Positions 8,785 to 17,167 of a stretch of 64,000 nt of DNA are shown one piece after another; position 1 is the first letter of the stretch; each line of letters starts with the position of its first letter. Under the pieces are notes generated by a model, which was not told the origin of the DNA, made no database searches, and saw nothing but the letters and a program-made list of their open reading frames with translations. The stretch covers positions 62,001 to 126,000 of the forward strand of contig NZ_JAALJH010000006.1 of assembly GCF_011064615.1 (NCBI RefSeq), given 5' to 3'. This stretch comes from Aquisphaera insulae (GTDB lineage Bacteria; Planctomycetota; Planctomycetia; Isosphaerales; Isosphaeraceae). The position numbers and the translations under genes are program-made.

Positions 8785-9611
8785 TACGGGGTCTCCTGCC
8801 GGAACCATCGACCGAATTCCCGCTCGGCGGCCCCGCGACCGACGGCTCGGATGACCCTCGCGGCACCCAGCAGGGGGGCCAGGACGGCCATCACCAGGGT
8901 AGCCGCTCGCCAGCAGGTGATCCATCCGTCGGGCGCCGCCACCGCCAGGAATGCCAGGCCCGTCAGCCAGAGGAGGACGCCGTGCGGCTCGCACGCCTTG
9001 AGCAACGGCCAGGTCACCATGCCGGGCCCTCGCCTCGGCCAGGGGGCCGGGGGCGACGGCCTGCCGCCGCTCCCGCCGTCCACGCGGTACGTCTCCGAGG
9101 ATGCCTTCAGCCGCTGGAAGAACGCCTTGTAGCGACAGTCATTGTGGAGCGAGAGCATCGCCCATCCGAGCGCGACGGCGAAGCCCGCGAGCGTCCACGC
9201 GGGCTGCCCCGTGCGCGCGGCCAGGCCATAGCCAAGCGCGAATCCGATGGACATGTTGACGACATGGTGCATCAGGTAGTCGAGGTACACGCCGTCGAGG
9301 CTGGCCGAGCCGCGCCAGCGGGCCACCTGTCCGTCCACGTGGTCGAGCCAGTAGCCCAGGTGGAGGGCGATGACCCCGGCGACGAATCCCGCGGGCGTGC
9401 CCGCGCCGATCGCCGCGGCCCCCGCCAGGCTCGCGACCAGGGCCGCGGCCGTGACCTGGTGCGCCGAGAGCCCCAGCCGCACGGCGACCCAGGTGCCGTA
9501 GATCGCCGACGGCCGGGAGATGCGGCGCGCCAGCCAGTTGCCCAGCTCGCGATGCCGGCCCTTCTGGGCCCGCGACCGGAGCTGGTCCAGCGTCGGCGAC
9601 TCCGTGTTCAT
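8784..9611 (-). CDS. CDP-alcohol phosphatidyltransferase family membrane protein
   Basis: The 275-residue protein has several membrane segments and the CDP-alcohol transferase motif near residues 90-115: D-x2-DG-x2-AR-x8-G-x3-D, seen as DHVDGQVARWRGSASLDG followed by VYLD. The final aspartate of the canonical motif is a histidine here (YLMHH). The family moves a phosphoalcohol from or onto CDP-linked substrates in phospholipid or cell-surface lipid synthesis. ATG 9611 overlaps the upstream stop by four bases (ATGA). Its place between a GT39-like glycosyltransferase and a sugar oxidoreductase suggests a glycolipid or inositol-lipid role, which is inference. Confidence 0.82.
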   Translation of the reverse strand: MNTESPTLDQLRSRAQKGRHRELGNWLARRISRPSAIYGTWVAVRLGLSAHQVTAAALVASLAGAAAIGAGTPAGFVAGVIALHLGYWLDHVDGQVARWRGSASLDGVYLDYLMHHVVNMSIGFALGYGLAARTGQPAWTLAGFAVALGWAMLSLHNDCRYKAFFQRLKASSETYRVDGGSGGRPSPPAPWPRRGPGMVTWPLLKACEPHGVLLWLTGLAFLAVAAPDGWITCWRAATLVMAVLAPLLGAARVIRAVGRGAAEREFGRWFRQETP

Positions 9612-11506
9612 CGCGTGCGCTTCCCCTCGTCCCGCTTCCGGGCCTCTCGAGCCGGATCTTCCAGGCCGTAGATCGAGTAGTGGCGGACGACCCCGTCGAC
9701 GTCGGCGAGGTCCTCCCGATAGACGGGCGCGTGCCCGTCGAGCCAGGGGGACAGCATGCCGCCGAGCGTCCCGTCGAACTCGACGTCGGACGACGGTTCC
9801 GGCGGGCAGAGCATCAGGTGAGTGTAGCCTTCCTTCCTGAGGGTCTCGACGATCTCGTCGGCGCTCTCGCCCTTGCCGCCGAGCCCGGTCCGGCGACGAT
9901 GGGCCAGCTCCATGGTGTAGTCCCTCGGGATGTAGAAGCCCCGATGGTCCTGGCCGATGACGCGCGCCGATTCCGGCAGATTCCGCGCGATCCAGGCGCC
10001 CACGCGATAGCTCGGCTCCAGCCTCGCCAGGAACTGGGACATCGACTCCCGGCCGAGCACGGTGGTCGCGGCCCGCGCGCCTCGCGTCATCGCGATGCCC
10101 GCCTCCAGGCAGAGGACCAGCAGGAACGCGGCCGTCAGGGCCCGGGCCGCGATCGTCCTCCGCTCGCTCCATCGGCAGGCGAGATAGCCCACGCCCACCG
10201 ACATCGGCCCGAGGGCGATGAGCAGGAACCGCATGCTCTGCCGCTGGGTCATGCAGGCCGCCAGGAACGCATACCCGAGCGACGACAGGCCCAGGACCCG
10301 TCGCGGGGCCCGCTCGACGAGCAGGGCGGGGAGGAAGAGGAGGAAGGCCGGGCCGAACTGATGCGCGAAGCTGTCGAACCGCGCCGGATCGAGCGACAGC
10401 GGCGCGATCGACGTGAGCATGTTCCAGGTCGTGACGGCGAGCGGCCGCTTGATCGGGTCGAGGACCTCGTCGAGCCCCGCCCCGCCGAAGAGCGGCTTGA
10501 AGAACGGGTAGACGGGATTCCCCGTGTAGACCGCCGCCCGCATGTACCAGACTCCCCCCACCAGGAATGCCGCGACGGCCATCGTCGCGGCATTCCGGAG
10601 CGAACCGGCCAGGGCCGTCCGACACCGCCAGCCCCCGTGCGTGACGGCCCGCGCCATCGTCGACGCCACCAGCAGGCAGAGCAGGACGAGCGCCGGATAT
10701 TTGACCCCCAGGGCCAGGCCCGCGAAGACTCCCGCGAAGGCCCACGATCCGGCCGTCGGGGATCGCATGGCGCGGGACCAGGCCAGGACCGCGGCGACGC
10801 CGAACGCCGCGAGCGAGACGTCGTTGAGGGGCGCGGACATGCCGTTGCTCACGGCGGGGACCATCACCGCGACGGTCCCGGCCCACCAGGCCTTCCGGCC
10901 GAGCACGGGCCGGGCGAGCGCCGTGACCCCGGCGGCGAAGACGAGGCCGAGCACCCACTGGAGGCACCGGCAGGCCACCGGGCCGCGGAACTCGAGCGCG
11001 ATCGCGTAGAGCAGCTCGGTGATGAGCGGGTAGATCGTCTCGTGGAGGTCGGGGTCGAAGACGATCGCCTGCCGGACCAGGAACACCTTGGGGACCTGGA
11101 GGTGGTAGCAGAGGGCGTCGCCGTCGGTCACCGGCACGAGCGCGGCGAAGGCCGTCGAGGCGAGCGTGATCCCGAGGCAGATTCCGATCACCCGGTCCGC
11201 CCAGCCGGCCGGCCGGCCGCCGACGTCGGGGTCGCGGTAGGCGACGTATTCGCGGACCAGCCTGGCCCCGGAGAAGATGCCGAGCTCGGTCGCCACCGCC
11301 AGGAGGACGGCAAGGCCGACCAGGTTCAGCCAGCCGGCGGTCCCCACGACCAGGCATCCCATCGAGAGGATGCCGAGCCCGAGCGGGGCCGTCAGCGCGA
11401 AGACGTCGGCGGGATGCTCCGGCAGCTCGACCCAAGAGCCCAGGAGCCGCTTCCCAATCCCCGCGGAGATCAGCGCGAGGAACAGGGCCATCGCCAGGTC
11501 CAGCAT
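9608..11506 (-). CDS. GT39-like polytopic membrane glycosyltransferase
   Basis: The 632-residue protein has about a dozen hydrophobic segments and a soluble C-terminal part (after about residue 500). An acidic pair in the first periplasmic loop, VPVTDGDALCYHLQVPK near residue 125, resembles the catalytic D/E loop of lipid-phosphosugar-dependent GT39/ArnT-type enzymes. YMRAAVYTGNPVYPFFKPLF is also typical of planctomycete members of this group. It probably transfers a sugar from a polyprenyl-phosphate donor on the outer face of the inner membrane. ATG 11506 has GAGAGG five bases before it. It heads the minus-strand run ending at 3386. Acceptor unknown. Confidence 0.78.
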   Translation of the reverse strand: MLDLAMALFLALISAGIGKRLLGSWVELPEHPADVFALTAPLGLGILSMGCLVVGTAGWLNLVGLAVLLAVATELGIFSGARLVREYVAYRDPDVGGRPAGWADRVIGICLGITLASTAFAALVPVTDGDALCYHLQVPKVFLVRQAIVFDPDLHETIYPLITELLYAIALEFRGPVACRCLQWVLGLVFAAGVTALARPVLGRKAWWAGTVAVMVPAVSNGMSAPLNDVSLAAFGVAAVLAWSRAMRSPTAGSWAFAGVFAGLALGVKYPALVLLCLLVASTMARAVTHGGWRCRTALAGSLRNAATMAVAAFLVGGVWYMRAAVYTGNPVYPFFKPLFGGAGLDEVLDPIKRPLAVTTWNMLTSIAPLSLDPARFDSFAHQFGPAFLLFLPALLVERAPRRVLGLSSLGYAFLAACMTQRQSMRFLLIALGPMSVGVGYLACRWSERRTIAARALTAAFLLVLCLEAGIAMTRGARAATTVLGRESMSQFLARLEPSYRVGAWIARNLPESARVIGQDHRGFYIPRDYTMELAHRRRTGLGGKGESADEIVETLRKEGYTHLMLCPPEPSSDVEFDGTLGGMLSPWLDGHAPVYREDLADVDGVVRHYSIYGLEDPAREARKRDEGKRTR

Positions 11507-11573
11507 GCTCGCCTCTCAGCTCGGTTCGACCGGCGGCCGGGCCGGGCCCGACCGCTCCGGTAGTCGGTGTGAT

Positions 11574-12323
11574 TCAGACGCGTCGGCCGTCCGGGGCGTC
11601 GGGGAGATCGCGGGGGATCAGGGCCACGCAGAACTGCGAGCACTCCGGCCTGGAATCCGCCGGGATCGGCCCGCATTCCAGCAAGGCCGCGCCGCGCTCC
11701 CGATACCAGGCGGCCGTGTCATATCCATAACGATTGTAGCTTTGGTCCGTTTCCTCGTTGTGCGCCGCGAGCCGACGCCCGACCCTGAGGACCTCGCGAC
11801 GGATCCGCTCGGCGACTTCCGGTGGGTTGTGGAGGATGACCGCCGAGGTGACCACCAGGTCGAAGGAGTCGTCGGCGAAGGGGAGCCTCGCCCCGCTGGC
11901 CAGGGCGACGTCGACCCGCCTCGAGTCCGAGAGGAAATCCCGGGCCTGCGCGAGCTGAGTCGGGCTGAAATCCACCCCGACGAGGGGGCAATCGAGTCGC
12001 ACCCGGAGGGCCCGGAGGAGCTTGCCGTATCCGCAGCCGATCTCGAGGACCGAGTCGGGCCGGTAGGCGGCGATCCGGTCGGCGATCCACTCGATCCGAT
12101 CGGTCCTGGCCGCCTGGCCCTCCTGCTCGCGGAAGTAGTCGTAGCCCCCGCGCATCGTCCAGTAATGGCGAGGATCGGCGTAGACGAGGCGGCGCTTCCA
12201 GCCCGGCCACCGGCTCAGGGACCTCCGGAGGATCTTGTGCAGGGTGTACTGCGGCCCGCGAGTCCGGAGGGCCTGCCAGGCACGGACCGGCAGGGCCAGC
12301 GGGGGAGGCGACAGGATGCTCAT
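11574..12323 (-). CDS. Class I SAM-dependent methyltransferase
   Basis: The 249-residue protein carries the SAM-binding glycine motif SVLEIGCGYGKLLRAL near residue 105, the acidic strand end LVGVDFSPTQLAQAR, and VDVALASGARLPFADDSFD followed by LVVTSAVILHNPP (motif IV/post I pattern). This is a standard Rossmann methyltransferase of the UbiE/Methyltransf_11 kind. ATG 12323 has GGTGG just upstream; an in-frame extension to 12488 has no coding character. It lies 67 bases before the GT39-like gene on the same strand, so it may belong to the same transcript. The methyl acceptor cannot be inferred. Confidence 0.85.
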   Translation of the reverse strand: MSILSPPPLALPVRAWQALRTRGPQYTLHKILRRSLSRWPGWKRRLVYADPRHYWTMRGGYDYFREQEGQAARTDRIEWIADRIAAYRPDSVLEIGCGYGKLLRALRVRLDCPLVGVDFSPTQLAQARDFLSDSRRVDVALASGARLPFADDSFDLVVTSAVILHNPPEVAERIRREVLRVGRRLAAHNEETDQSYNRYGYDTAAWYRERGAALLECGPIPADSRPECSQFCVALIPRDLPDAPDGRRV

Positions 12324-12694
12324 GGAATTCCACCATCCGTGGTCGGTACGAGCCGGCGGTCGCTCGGGAGATCCGTCCGGCCCGCGGGATGCTTGCGTCG
12401 CATCCTCGGTTCGGCGGGTAGCCGCGGGCGCTCCCGCCTGCCGGGACTTCGAGCCCTCGTTGCAGAATCGCGGCGTGAGTCTACGCATCCTTGCCCGTTC
12501 GTCAAGGCCGCGCGGCCGCCCGGGATTCGCCTCCCCCCATCGTGACCCGGCGAACGTGCCGGAGGCGGTGTATCGGATCCACTCAACTGGAGCCCCTTGC
12601 GCTGGGATTCTATAATCGAAGAGGGCGGGAGTTGTCCCGCGACAGTGCCCGATTCGCGCGTGAGACGGGCCACGTCTCCCCTGGAGGTTGCGGG
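12324..12694. other. Intergenic region between divergent genes (371 bases)
   Basis: No reading frame here shows protein-like composition. It should hold the start signals for the methyltransferase (minus) and the DUF2617 gene (plus). An exact TATAAT at 12611 is the only obvious signal. Confidence 0.5.
12611..12616 (+). promoter_or_regulatory. Perfect TATAAT -10 hexamer upstream of the DUF2617 gene
   Basis: TATAAT stands out in GC-rich surroundings 79 bases before ATG 12695. The -35 position has only a weak match, so the promoter would be -10 driven. Confidence 0.4.
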
Positions 12695-13261
12695 ATGGGA
12701 ATTGGATCTGGCCGGGCCCCCGTCGCCGAGCTTGCCTTTCAGGTGTTCGGTCGCGCGCTGCACCCGGACTGGTTCGCGACCCGCGCCCATCGCAGAGTCT
12801 CCCTGCCCAGATGGGAAGCCGACGTCCGGATCATCGAAGGGGGCCATGCCGTGATCTTCCGGCATGACCGGGCCCGACTCACGGAGATTCTCGCCGGGCC
12901 GGAGACGTCGCTGCCGGAGCCGGGACGCCTCTACCGCTCGCCGATCCGGTCGGAGCGCACGGCAAGCCTCCACCCCGACGGCTCGATCGAATACCAGTCG
13001 TGCTTCGAGGTCGAGCACCTGCATCCCGACGTCTTCCGCCACCTGTCCGAGGAGTTGACCGTGAGCCTCCCGAAGGGGGACCTGGTCCACCATCTTCGGT
13101 CGAGGAACCGCCTCCTTCCGGCACCGATCTCCCAGGTTCACATCGAACCGCGGGCCGCGGGGCTCACCGTGCTGGCGATCCACACCTTCCCCGACGAGAA
13201 TGCGATCGTCCGCTCGTCTTCCCTCTGCGAGCTGGTCGCGCCCGAAGGCCGGAGCCGGTAA
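12695..13261 (+). CDS. DUF2617 family protein
   Basis: The 188-residue protein has the pattern I recall for planctomycete/actinobacterial DUF2617 proteins: VAELAFQVFGRALHPDWF at the N-terminus, IEYQSCFEVEHLHPDVFRHL in the middle and LAIHTFPDENAIVRSSSLCE near the end. ATG 12695 is preceded by GGAGG at eight bases, which decides the start over the upstream in-frame 12491. No enzymatic motif is visible and no function is established for the family. Single gene, divergent from the methyltransferase. Confidence 0.75.
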   Translation: MGIGSGRAPVAELAFQVFGRALHPDWFATRAHRRVSLPRWEADVRIIEGGHAVIFRHDRARLTEILAGPETSLPEPGRLYRSPIRSERTASLHPDGSIEYQSCFEVEHLHPDVFRHLSEELTVSLPKGDLVHHLRSRNRLLPAPISQVHIEPRAAGLTVLAIHTFPDENAIVRSSSLCELVAPEGRSR

Positions 13262-13362
13262 GCCACCGGCCGGCCCGAGCCGCCCGTCCCTCCGCGGCGC
13301 CGGGCTCGACGCGAAGGTCGGATCGAGCGATCGTCCGCGATCTGCCATGTCACGCCAGCTTC

Positions 13363-13391
13363 TTGCACATTTCGTGAAAACGCGTTAAGAT
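13363..13391 (+). promoter_or_regulatory. Possible sigma-70-like promoter for the small conserved gene at 13504
   Basis: TTGCAC and TAAGAT are separated by 17 bases, about 110 bases before the ATG. Both hexamers are imperfect. The stretch is AT-richer than the flanking genes. Confidence 0.35.
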
Positions 13392-13503
13392 TCGCGTGAT
13401 GTCAGGAGATGTGCGACTCCCTGACATGCCGAATCTGCCTAGCTTGATCACCTTTCTCCCCGATCGAGTGCGGAATGGTGCCCACCATTCCCGGAGGCGA
13501 ACG

Positions 13504-13788
13504 ATGGAAAAGATGGAACATATTCGAGGCAAGATCCTCGAAGGCGAGCAAGTGGTCCTCGACCCGGTTGACGGCTACCTCGCGTGCCACGAGCACAAGG
13601 GGAAGAAGACCTATTACGGCTATTTCGAGATGGCCAGCGAGAACCTCCGGATCCTGAATCACGAGGTCTGCTATCGCCTGATCCTCGCCGATGGCCGCAA
13701 GGGGAACGTCTACACCGAGATTGTCCCGAGCAACGCCCAGGGGAAGTCGGTCGCCGAGTTCCACGTCTCCGGCGGCTTCAAGAAGTAA
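13504..13788 (+). CDS. Small conserved hypothetical protein (94 aa)
   Basis: A GGAGG seven bases before ATG 13504 marks the start. The product, beginning MEKMEHIRGKILEGEQVVLD, is hydrophilic with no signal peptide, membrane segment or cysteine pair, and ends in FHVSGGFKK. Its composition and third-position GC look coding. I do not recognise the family. The extension upstream to 13396 lacks a ribosome site and is not used. It stands alone between the DUF2617 gene and a long non-coding stretch, and is followed by hairpins at about 13837-13897. Confidence 0.6.
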   Translation: MEKMEHIRGKILEGEQVVLDPVDGYLACHEHKGKKTYYGYFEMASENLRILNHEVCYRLILADGRKGNVYTEIVPSNAQGKSVAEFHVSGGFKK

Positions 13789-14607
13789 TCCACCCGACGC
13801 CAGGTCGCGAGCCGGGATGCGGTCCGAGCCGCCCTCGGGGCACCATCGTGCCCCGTCGGGCGGAGGATGCGGCGGAACCGGCCCCCGCCGCATCCTCACG
13901 CCGGCCGAACCGCCGCGATCGACGTACCTCGGGCGATGGCCGCCCACTCCGTTGGACCTCGCCCAGCCGGGCCGATTGGCGGTCCGTCTGGTCCGGCATT
14001 GCTGCGCCACTCATCGTGCATTCCAGCTTTCCAAGGCGTGTTCGCCTTGCATCCAGGGGAATGCGCGGAAAGAATACGCAATTGCACGAGTCTGGGGGCG
14101 ACGTCGTGTCGCGTCGCGACGGTTGACACGGTTAGGTAGTGCCGGCACGCGATGAAGGCGATTTCGGCATTCTGCGAGTGCGTGATGCGGCGACGAGAGC
14201 CGATACTTGAGGTGCAGTCGGGGCCGGATCGCGGGCGGCAATATCCCCGCGGTCTCGACGGCCGGCCGATCGCGAAGTCTTGGCGACTCGATCCGCCACG
14301 CCACGCCGCTGTTCACATGAACGTCAAACGGTCGGAAAGTCCGACCCGGGGGTCGATCCCGCGCATGGCCGTTATGAAGAAACCGATAGGAAAATGGAAA
14401 AAACTCTCGGGTCTCGCGAGCCGTCCTAAGTGGCGACGATATCAAGGTCCCCCCGTGCCATAGCGACGTCGCAATGGTCGCGCCGAAGGTCGGGGACGTA
14501 AATTTCAATTGGCGACGAATGTCCGGGCGTGTATCTTGCGTTCGTCCGGACGAGGGTGCTGCCGGGGTTCCCGGCGAGCGATTCGGCATCCGAGGAGCAT
14601 TGCCACG
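13789..14607. other. Non-coding region of about 820 bases
   Basis: No frame here has convincing coding character. It contains a short hairpin at 13837-13854 (GGGGCAC/GTGCCCC), the strong hairpin at 13863-13897, and an AT-richer part from about 14310 to 14520. I see no tRNA, riboswitch or repeat that I can name. The far end must contain the ADP-ribosylglycohydrolase promoter. Confidence 0.5.
13863..13897. terminator. 13-bp perfect hairpin
   Basis: GAGGATGCGGCGG pairs with CCGCCGCATCCTC across a nine-base loop, about 75 bases after the small conserved gene. No U-tract follows, so it may be a processing or transcript-end structure rather than a classic intrinsic terminator. Confidence 0.5.
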
Positions 14608-15792
14608 ATGCCTCATCTGTCCCGAATCGACCGTGTCCGTGGATCGTTGCTGGGCCTGGCCGTCGGAGACGCCCTCGGGGCGCCGCTCGAGGGCCTGACG
14701 GCACAGCAGATCCGGGCGCATTATGGTCGGATCAAGAACTACGTCGACGGTGTCCAGGCCTGGAAGCGAAAGCCCTATCGATGGCGGATGTCGGGGCTCT
14801 ACTCGGACGACACGCAGCAGGCCCTGGCCCTCTGCGATGTCCTCCTCCAGCACGGTCGGATCGACCAGGACCACCTGGCCCGGATCTACCTCGACCTGGC
14901 GAACCCCAGGGGGGCATTCGCCGGGGCCCATCGCGGGATCGGGCGGAGCTTTCGCAAGGTGCTGGCCAACCTGGAAGGGGGTACGCCCCCGAACTGGAGC
15001 GGCCACCCGTCGGCCGGAATCGGCGCGGCGATGAGGATCGCGCCGGTCGGGCTCTACTTCGAGGACCGTCAGGACGAGCTGTATCGGGCGGTCCTGGCGG
15101 CGAGCATCATGACGCATCGCGACGTCCGCAGCCTGGCCGGCGCACTCGCCGTCGCGCATGGCGTCCGGAGGATGGCCGCGGGGGAGCCGCGCGATGCCAG
15201 CCTGCTCTTCTGGGTGGCCTCCGACGTCGCTCGCCATGAGGCCCAGATCGCGGTCGACTACGGCGAGGTCGTCCTCTCCTTCCCGGAGCATGCCCGATCC
15301 ATCAGCCGGGCGCTGGCCCATGCCGAGACGCTCCTGGAGCTGCCGCGGGAACGCGCCCTCCAGTCCCTCGCCGAGGAGGCCAATCGCCACGGCGCCGTGC
15401 CCGCCTGCCGCAAGGCCACGATGGGCTTCCCTCCGGCCTGCATCCCCACCTGCTTCTACCTCTTCCTGACGACCGACAGCTTCGAAGAGGCCCTCACCGA
15501 CGTCATCAACCTGGGCGGCGACACCGACACGGCGGGGGCGATCCTCGGCGCGCTCGCGGGGGCCCATTACGGGATCGATGCGATCCCCAGGAGATGGCTC
15601 GACGGCCTGCAGAACCGCCACGGCGTCGAGGCCAGGGCCAGGGCGCTCGCCCACGGCTCCATCGAGGGCCAGGAGATCCCCGACCTGATCTCGACCGAGC
15701 ATCACCTCACCCGGATCGAGGGCGAGACGCTCGAGAATCATGCCCCGCTGTCCCGCAATGGGGGTGACCGCGGCGCCAATCGGGTGCTCTGA
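14608..15792 (+). CDS. ADP-ribosylglycohydrolase family protein
   Basis: The 394-residue protein shows the DraG/ARH pattern: RVRGSLLGLAVGDALGAPLEG at the start, SDDTQQALALCDVL near residue 68 (the T/S-D-D metal-binding motif), GHPSAGIGAAMRIAPVG in the middle, and VINLGGDTDTAGAILGALAG near residue 300 (the GGDTD di-metal motif). Family members hydrolyse ADP-ribosyl bonds on proteins or small molecules using two Mg2+ ions. The motif residues are intact, so it should be active. GAGGAG lies ten bases before ATG 14608. No cognate ADP-ribosyltransferase gene is next to it. Confidence 0.9.
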   Translation: MPHLSRIDRVRGSLLGLAVGDALGAPLEGLTAQQIRAHYGRIKNYVDGVQAWKRKPYRWRMSGLYSDDTQQALALCDVLLQHGRIDQDHLARIYLDLANPRGAFAGAHRGIGRSFRKVLANLEGGTPPNWSGHPSAGIGAAMRIAPVGLYFEDRQDELYRAVLAASIMTHRDVRSLAGALAVAHGVRRMAAGEPRDASLLFWVASDVARHEAQIAVDYGEVVLSFPEHARSISRALAHAETLLELPRERALQSLAEEANRHGAVPACRKATMGFPPACIPTCFYLFLTTDSFEEALTDVINLGGDTDTAGAILGALAGAHYGIDAIPRRWLDGLQNRHGVEARARALAHGSIEGQEIPDLISTEHHLTRIEGETLENHAPLSRNGGDRGANRVL

Positions 15793-16084
15793 TCGCCGAT
15801 CGCGAGCATGGCGACCTGCCCGCGGAGGTGGCGGCAGGTCGCGGACGACGGTCCCGACATCGCGGTGGTTCCCTGACGGATCCGTGGTCGCCCCACCGCA
15901 CTTCGCGCGGGGAGGCCTGCTTCGGTAAGCTAGGTTGGGGTGAGGAACCGCCGCGTCGGACCCCCGACGCGGTCCTTCGGAGGGTCGAAGGGGGCGATCG
16001 TCCGTTCGGGAACTCCGGCCCGGTGGTGACAGGAGCCTCGGTGCGTCCCGCCCACCGATCCGGGCACGGGGAGCCAGTTCAGCG

Positions 16085-16609
16085 ATGAGTCGGACCATCA
16101 GCGACCGGAGCCGCCGCCGGCTTCACGAAGCCGAGGGTTATCTCGAGCTGGACCTACCGCAGCATGCCTTGCAGATCCTCGAGAGCCGCCGCGACTGGCC
16201 CGGCCTGCAATTCGAAGCCTGCCTGATCCACGGAGAGGCGCTCCGCCGGCTGGATCGCTACCGCGAGGCCATCGCCCCGCTCGAGATCGCGTCCACCCTT
16301 CGGCCCGATGACACCCGCGTCGCCCTGGCGCTCGGCTGGTGCTTCAAGCGGAGCAATCGACTGGCCCAGGCCATCGACGCGCTCGAACGAGTCCGTCGGC
16401 ACCATCCCGACAACTCGCTGCTCCATTACAACCTCGCCTGCTACTGGTCGCTCGCGGGCAATGCCGATCGGGCCCTCGAGGAGCTCCGTGCGGCGCTCAG
16501 CCTCGAGCCCGACCTCCGGATACAGGTCGCGGGCGAGGAGGACTTCCGTCGGCTCCGCGGGATTCCCGCGTTCGAGGAACTCGTGGCAGGCCCGATGCAC
16601 AAGCCCTGA
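16085..16609 (+). CDS. TPR-repeat protein (174 aa)
   Basis: Tandem helical repeats of 34 residues are visible: ACLIHGEALRRLDRYREAI, then VALALGWCFKRSNRLAQAID, then LHYNLACYWSLAGNADRALE. Each has the W/L-G-Y-A spacing of tetratricopeptide repeats. The chain has no signal peptide, so it probably acts as a cytoplasmic protein-interaction module. The start ATG 16085 gives a basic N-terminal helix. It is a lone gene; the intergenic stretch before it (15793-16084) shows nothing recognisable. Confidence 0.75.
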   Translation: MSRTISDRSRRRLHEAEGYLELDLPQHALQILESRRDWPGLQFEACLIHGEALRRLDRYREAIAPLEIASTLRPDDTRVALALGWCFKRSNRLAQAIDALERVRRHHPDNSLLHYNLACYWSLAGNADRALEELRAALSLEPDLRIQVAGEEDFRRLRGIPAFEELVAGPMHKP

Positions 16610-16713
16610 GCCGTCGATCGATGCGGGGCCGCACCAGGGTTCAGCTCGATCGGCTCGCGACCGGATCGCGACTCGGGGGGGATAGGGCGGGGACTAGCCC
16701 GGCAGGGGGGTGG

Positions 16714-17037
16714 TCAGCGCTCGTCGAGCACCCGCTGGGTGATCTCTCGCTCGCAGAGTTTGCACCATTTCCATTTCTTGGTCCCCACCAGCTCGTCGAG
16801 GTGCTTGTGGGCGACTCGCACGCTTCGAAACCAGATCTTGAGCTCGCCTTCGCCCGTCTTCTCAAGCTTGGGGCAGCGTGCGAAATGGAGCAGATTCGAG
16901 CCCCCGGATGACGACCCCTTGCCCTTGGCAACGGGGACGTTACCGTGAAAGATGAATCCGATGGCCTCAAGACGGGTCTCCTCGAAATCCTCGAGGGATT
17001 CGAGGGGACGGATCCCAGTCTCTTCCCGGATCGGCAT
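16714..17037 (-). CDS. Small hypothetical protein with possible zinc-ribbon cysteines
   Basis: The 107-residue product ends with WKWCKLCEREITQRVLDER, where CxxC is at about residues 92-95. HFARCPKLE near residue 51 supplies a histidine and a third cysteine, and HKH at 77-79 adds more. Together these could form a zinc site, but the order is not a standard ribbon. No signal peptide or membrane segment is present. ATG 17035-17037 has AGGGAC upstream. I do not recognise a family. It converges with the TPR gene and is divergent from the UbiB-like kinase. Confidence 0.55.
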   Translation of the reverse strand: MPIREETGIRPLESLEDFEETRLEAIGFIFHGNVPVAKGKGSSSGGSNLLHFARCPKLEKTGEGELKIWFRSVRVAHKHLDELVGTKKWKWCKLCEREITQRVLDER

Positions 17038-17167
17038 GAATGGTGTCCCTAGACGACCGGCATTACTGGCTCACACATCAGTGATAGCTTAACCAAATTT
17101 CGCAAAGGACGCAAGACGGAGCGGCCTCGCCCGCCGTCCCGTCCGTCCCCGCGAGAGGCACCGGACC

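Noticed and set aside
8784..11435. 883-codon minus-strand frame covering two genes
   Set aside because: Only its last 275 codons are a real protein (CDP-alcohol transferase). The rest is the GT39-like gene read in the wrong frame.
14123..14128. TTGACA hexamer in the long non-coding region
   Set aside because: No -10-like hexamer at 16-18 bases downstream.
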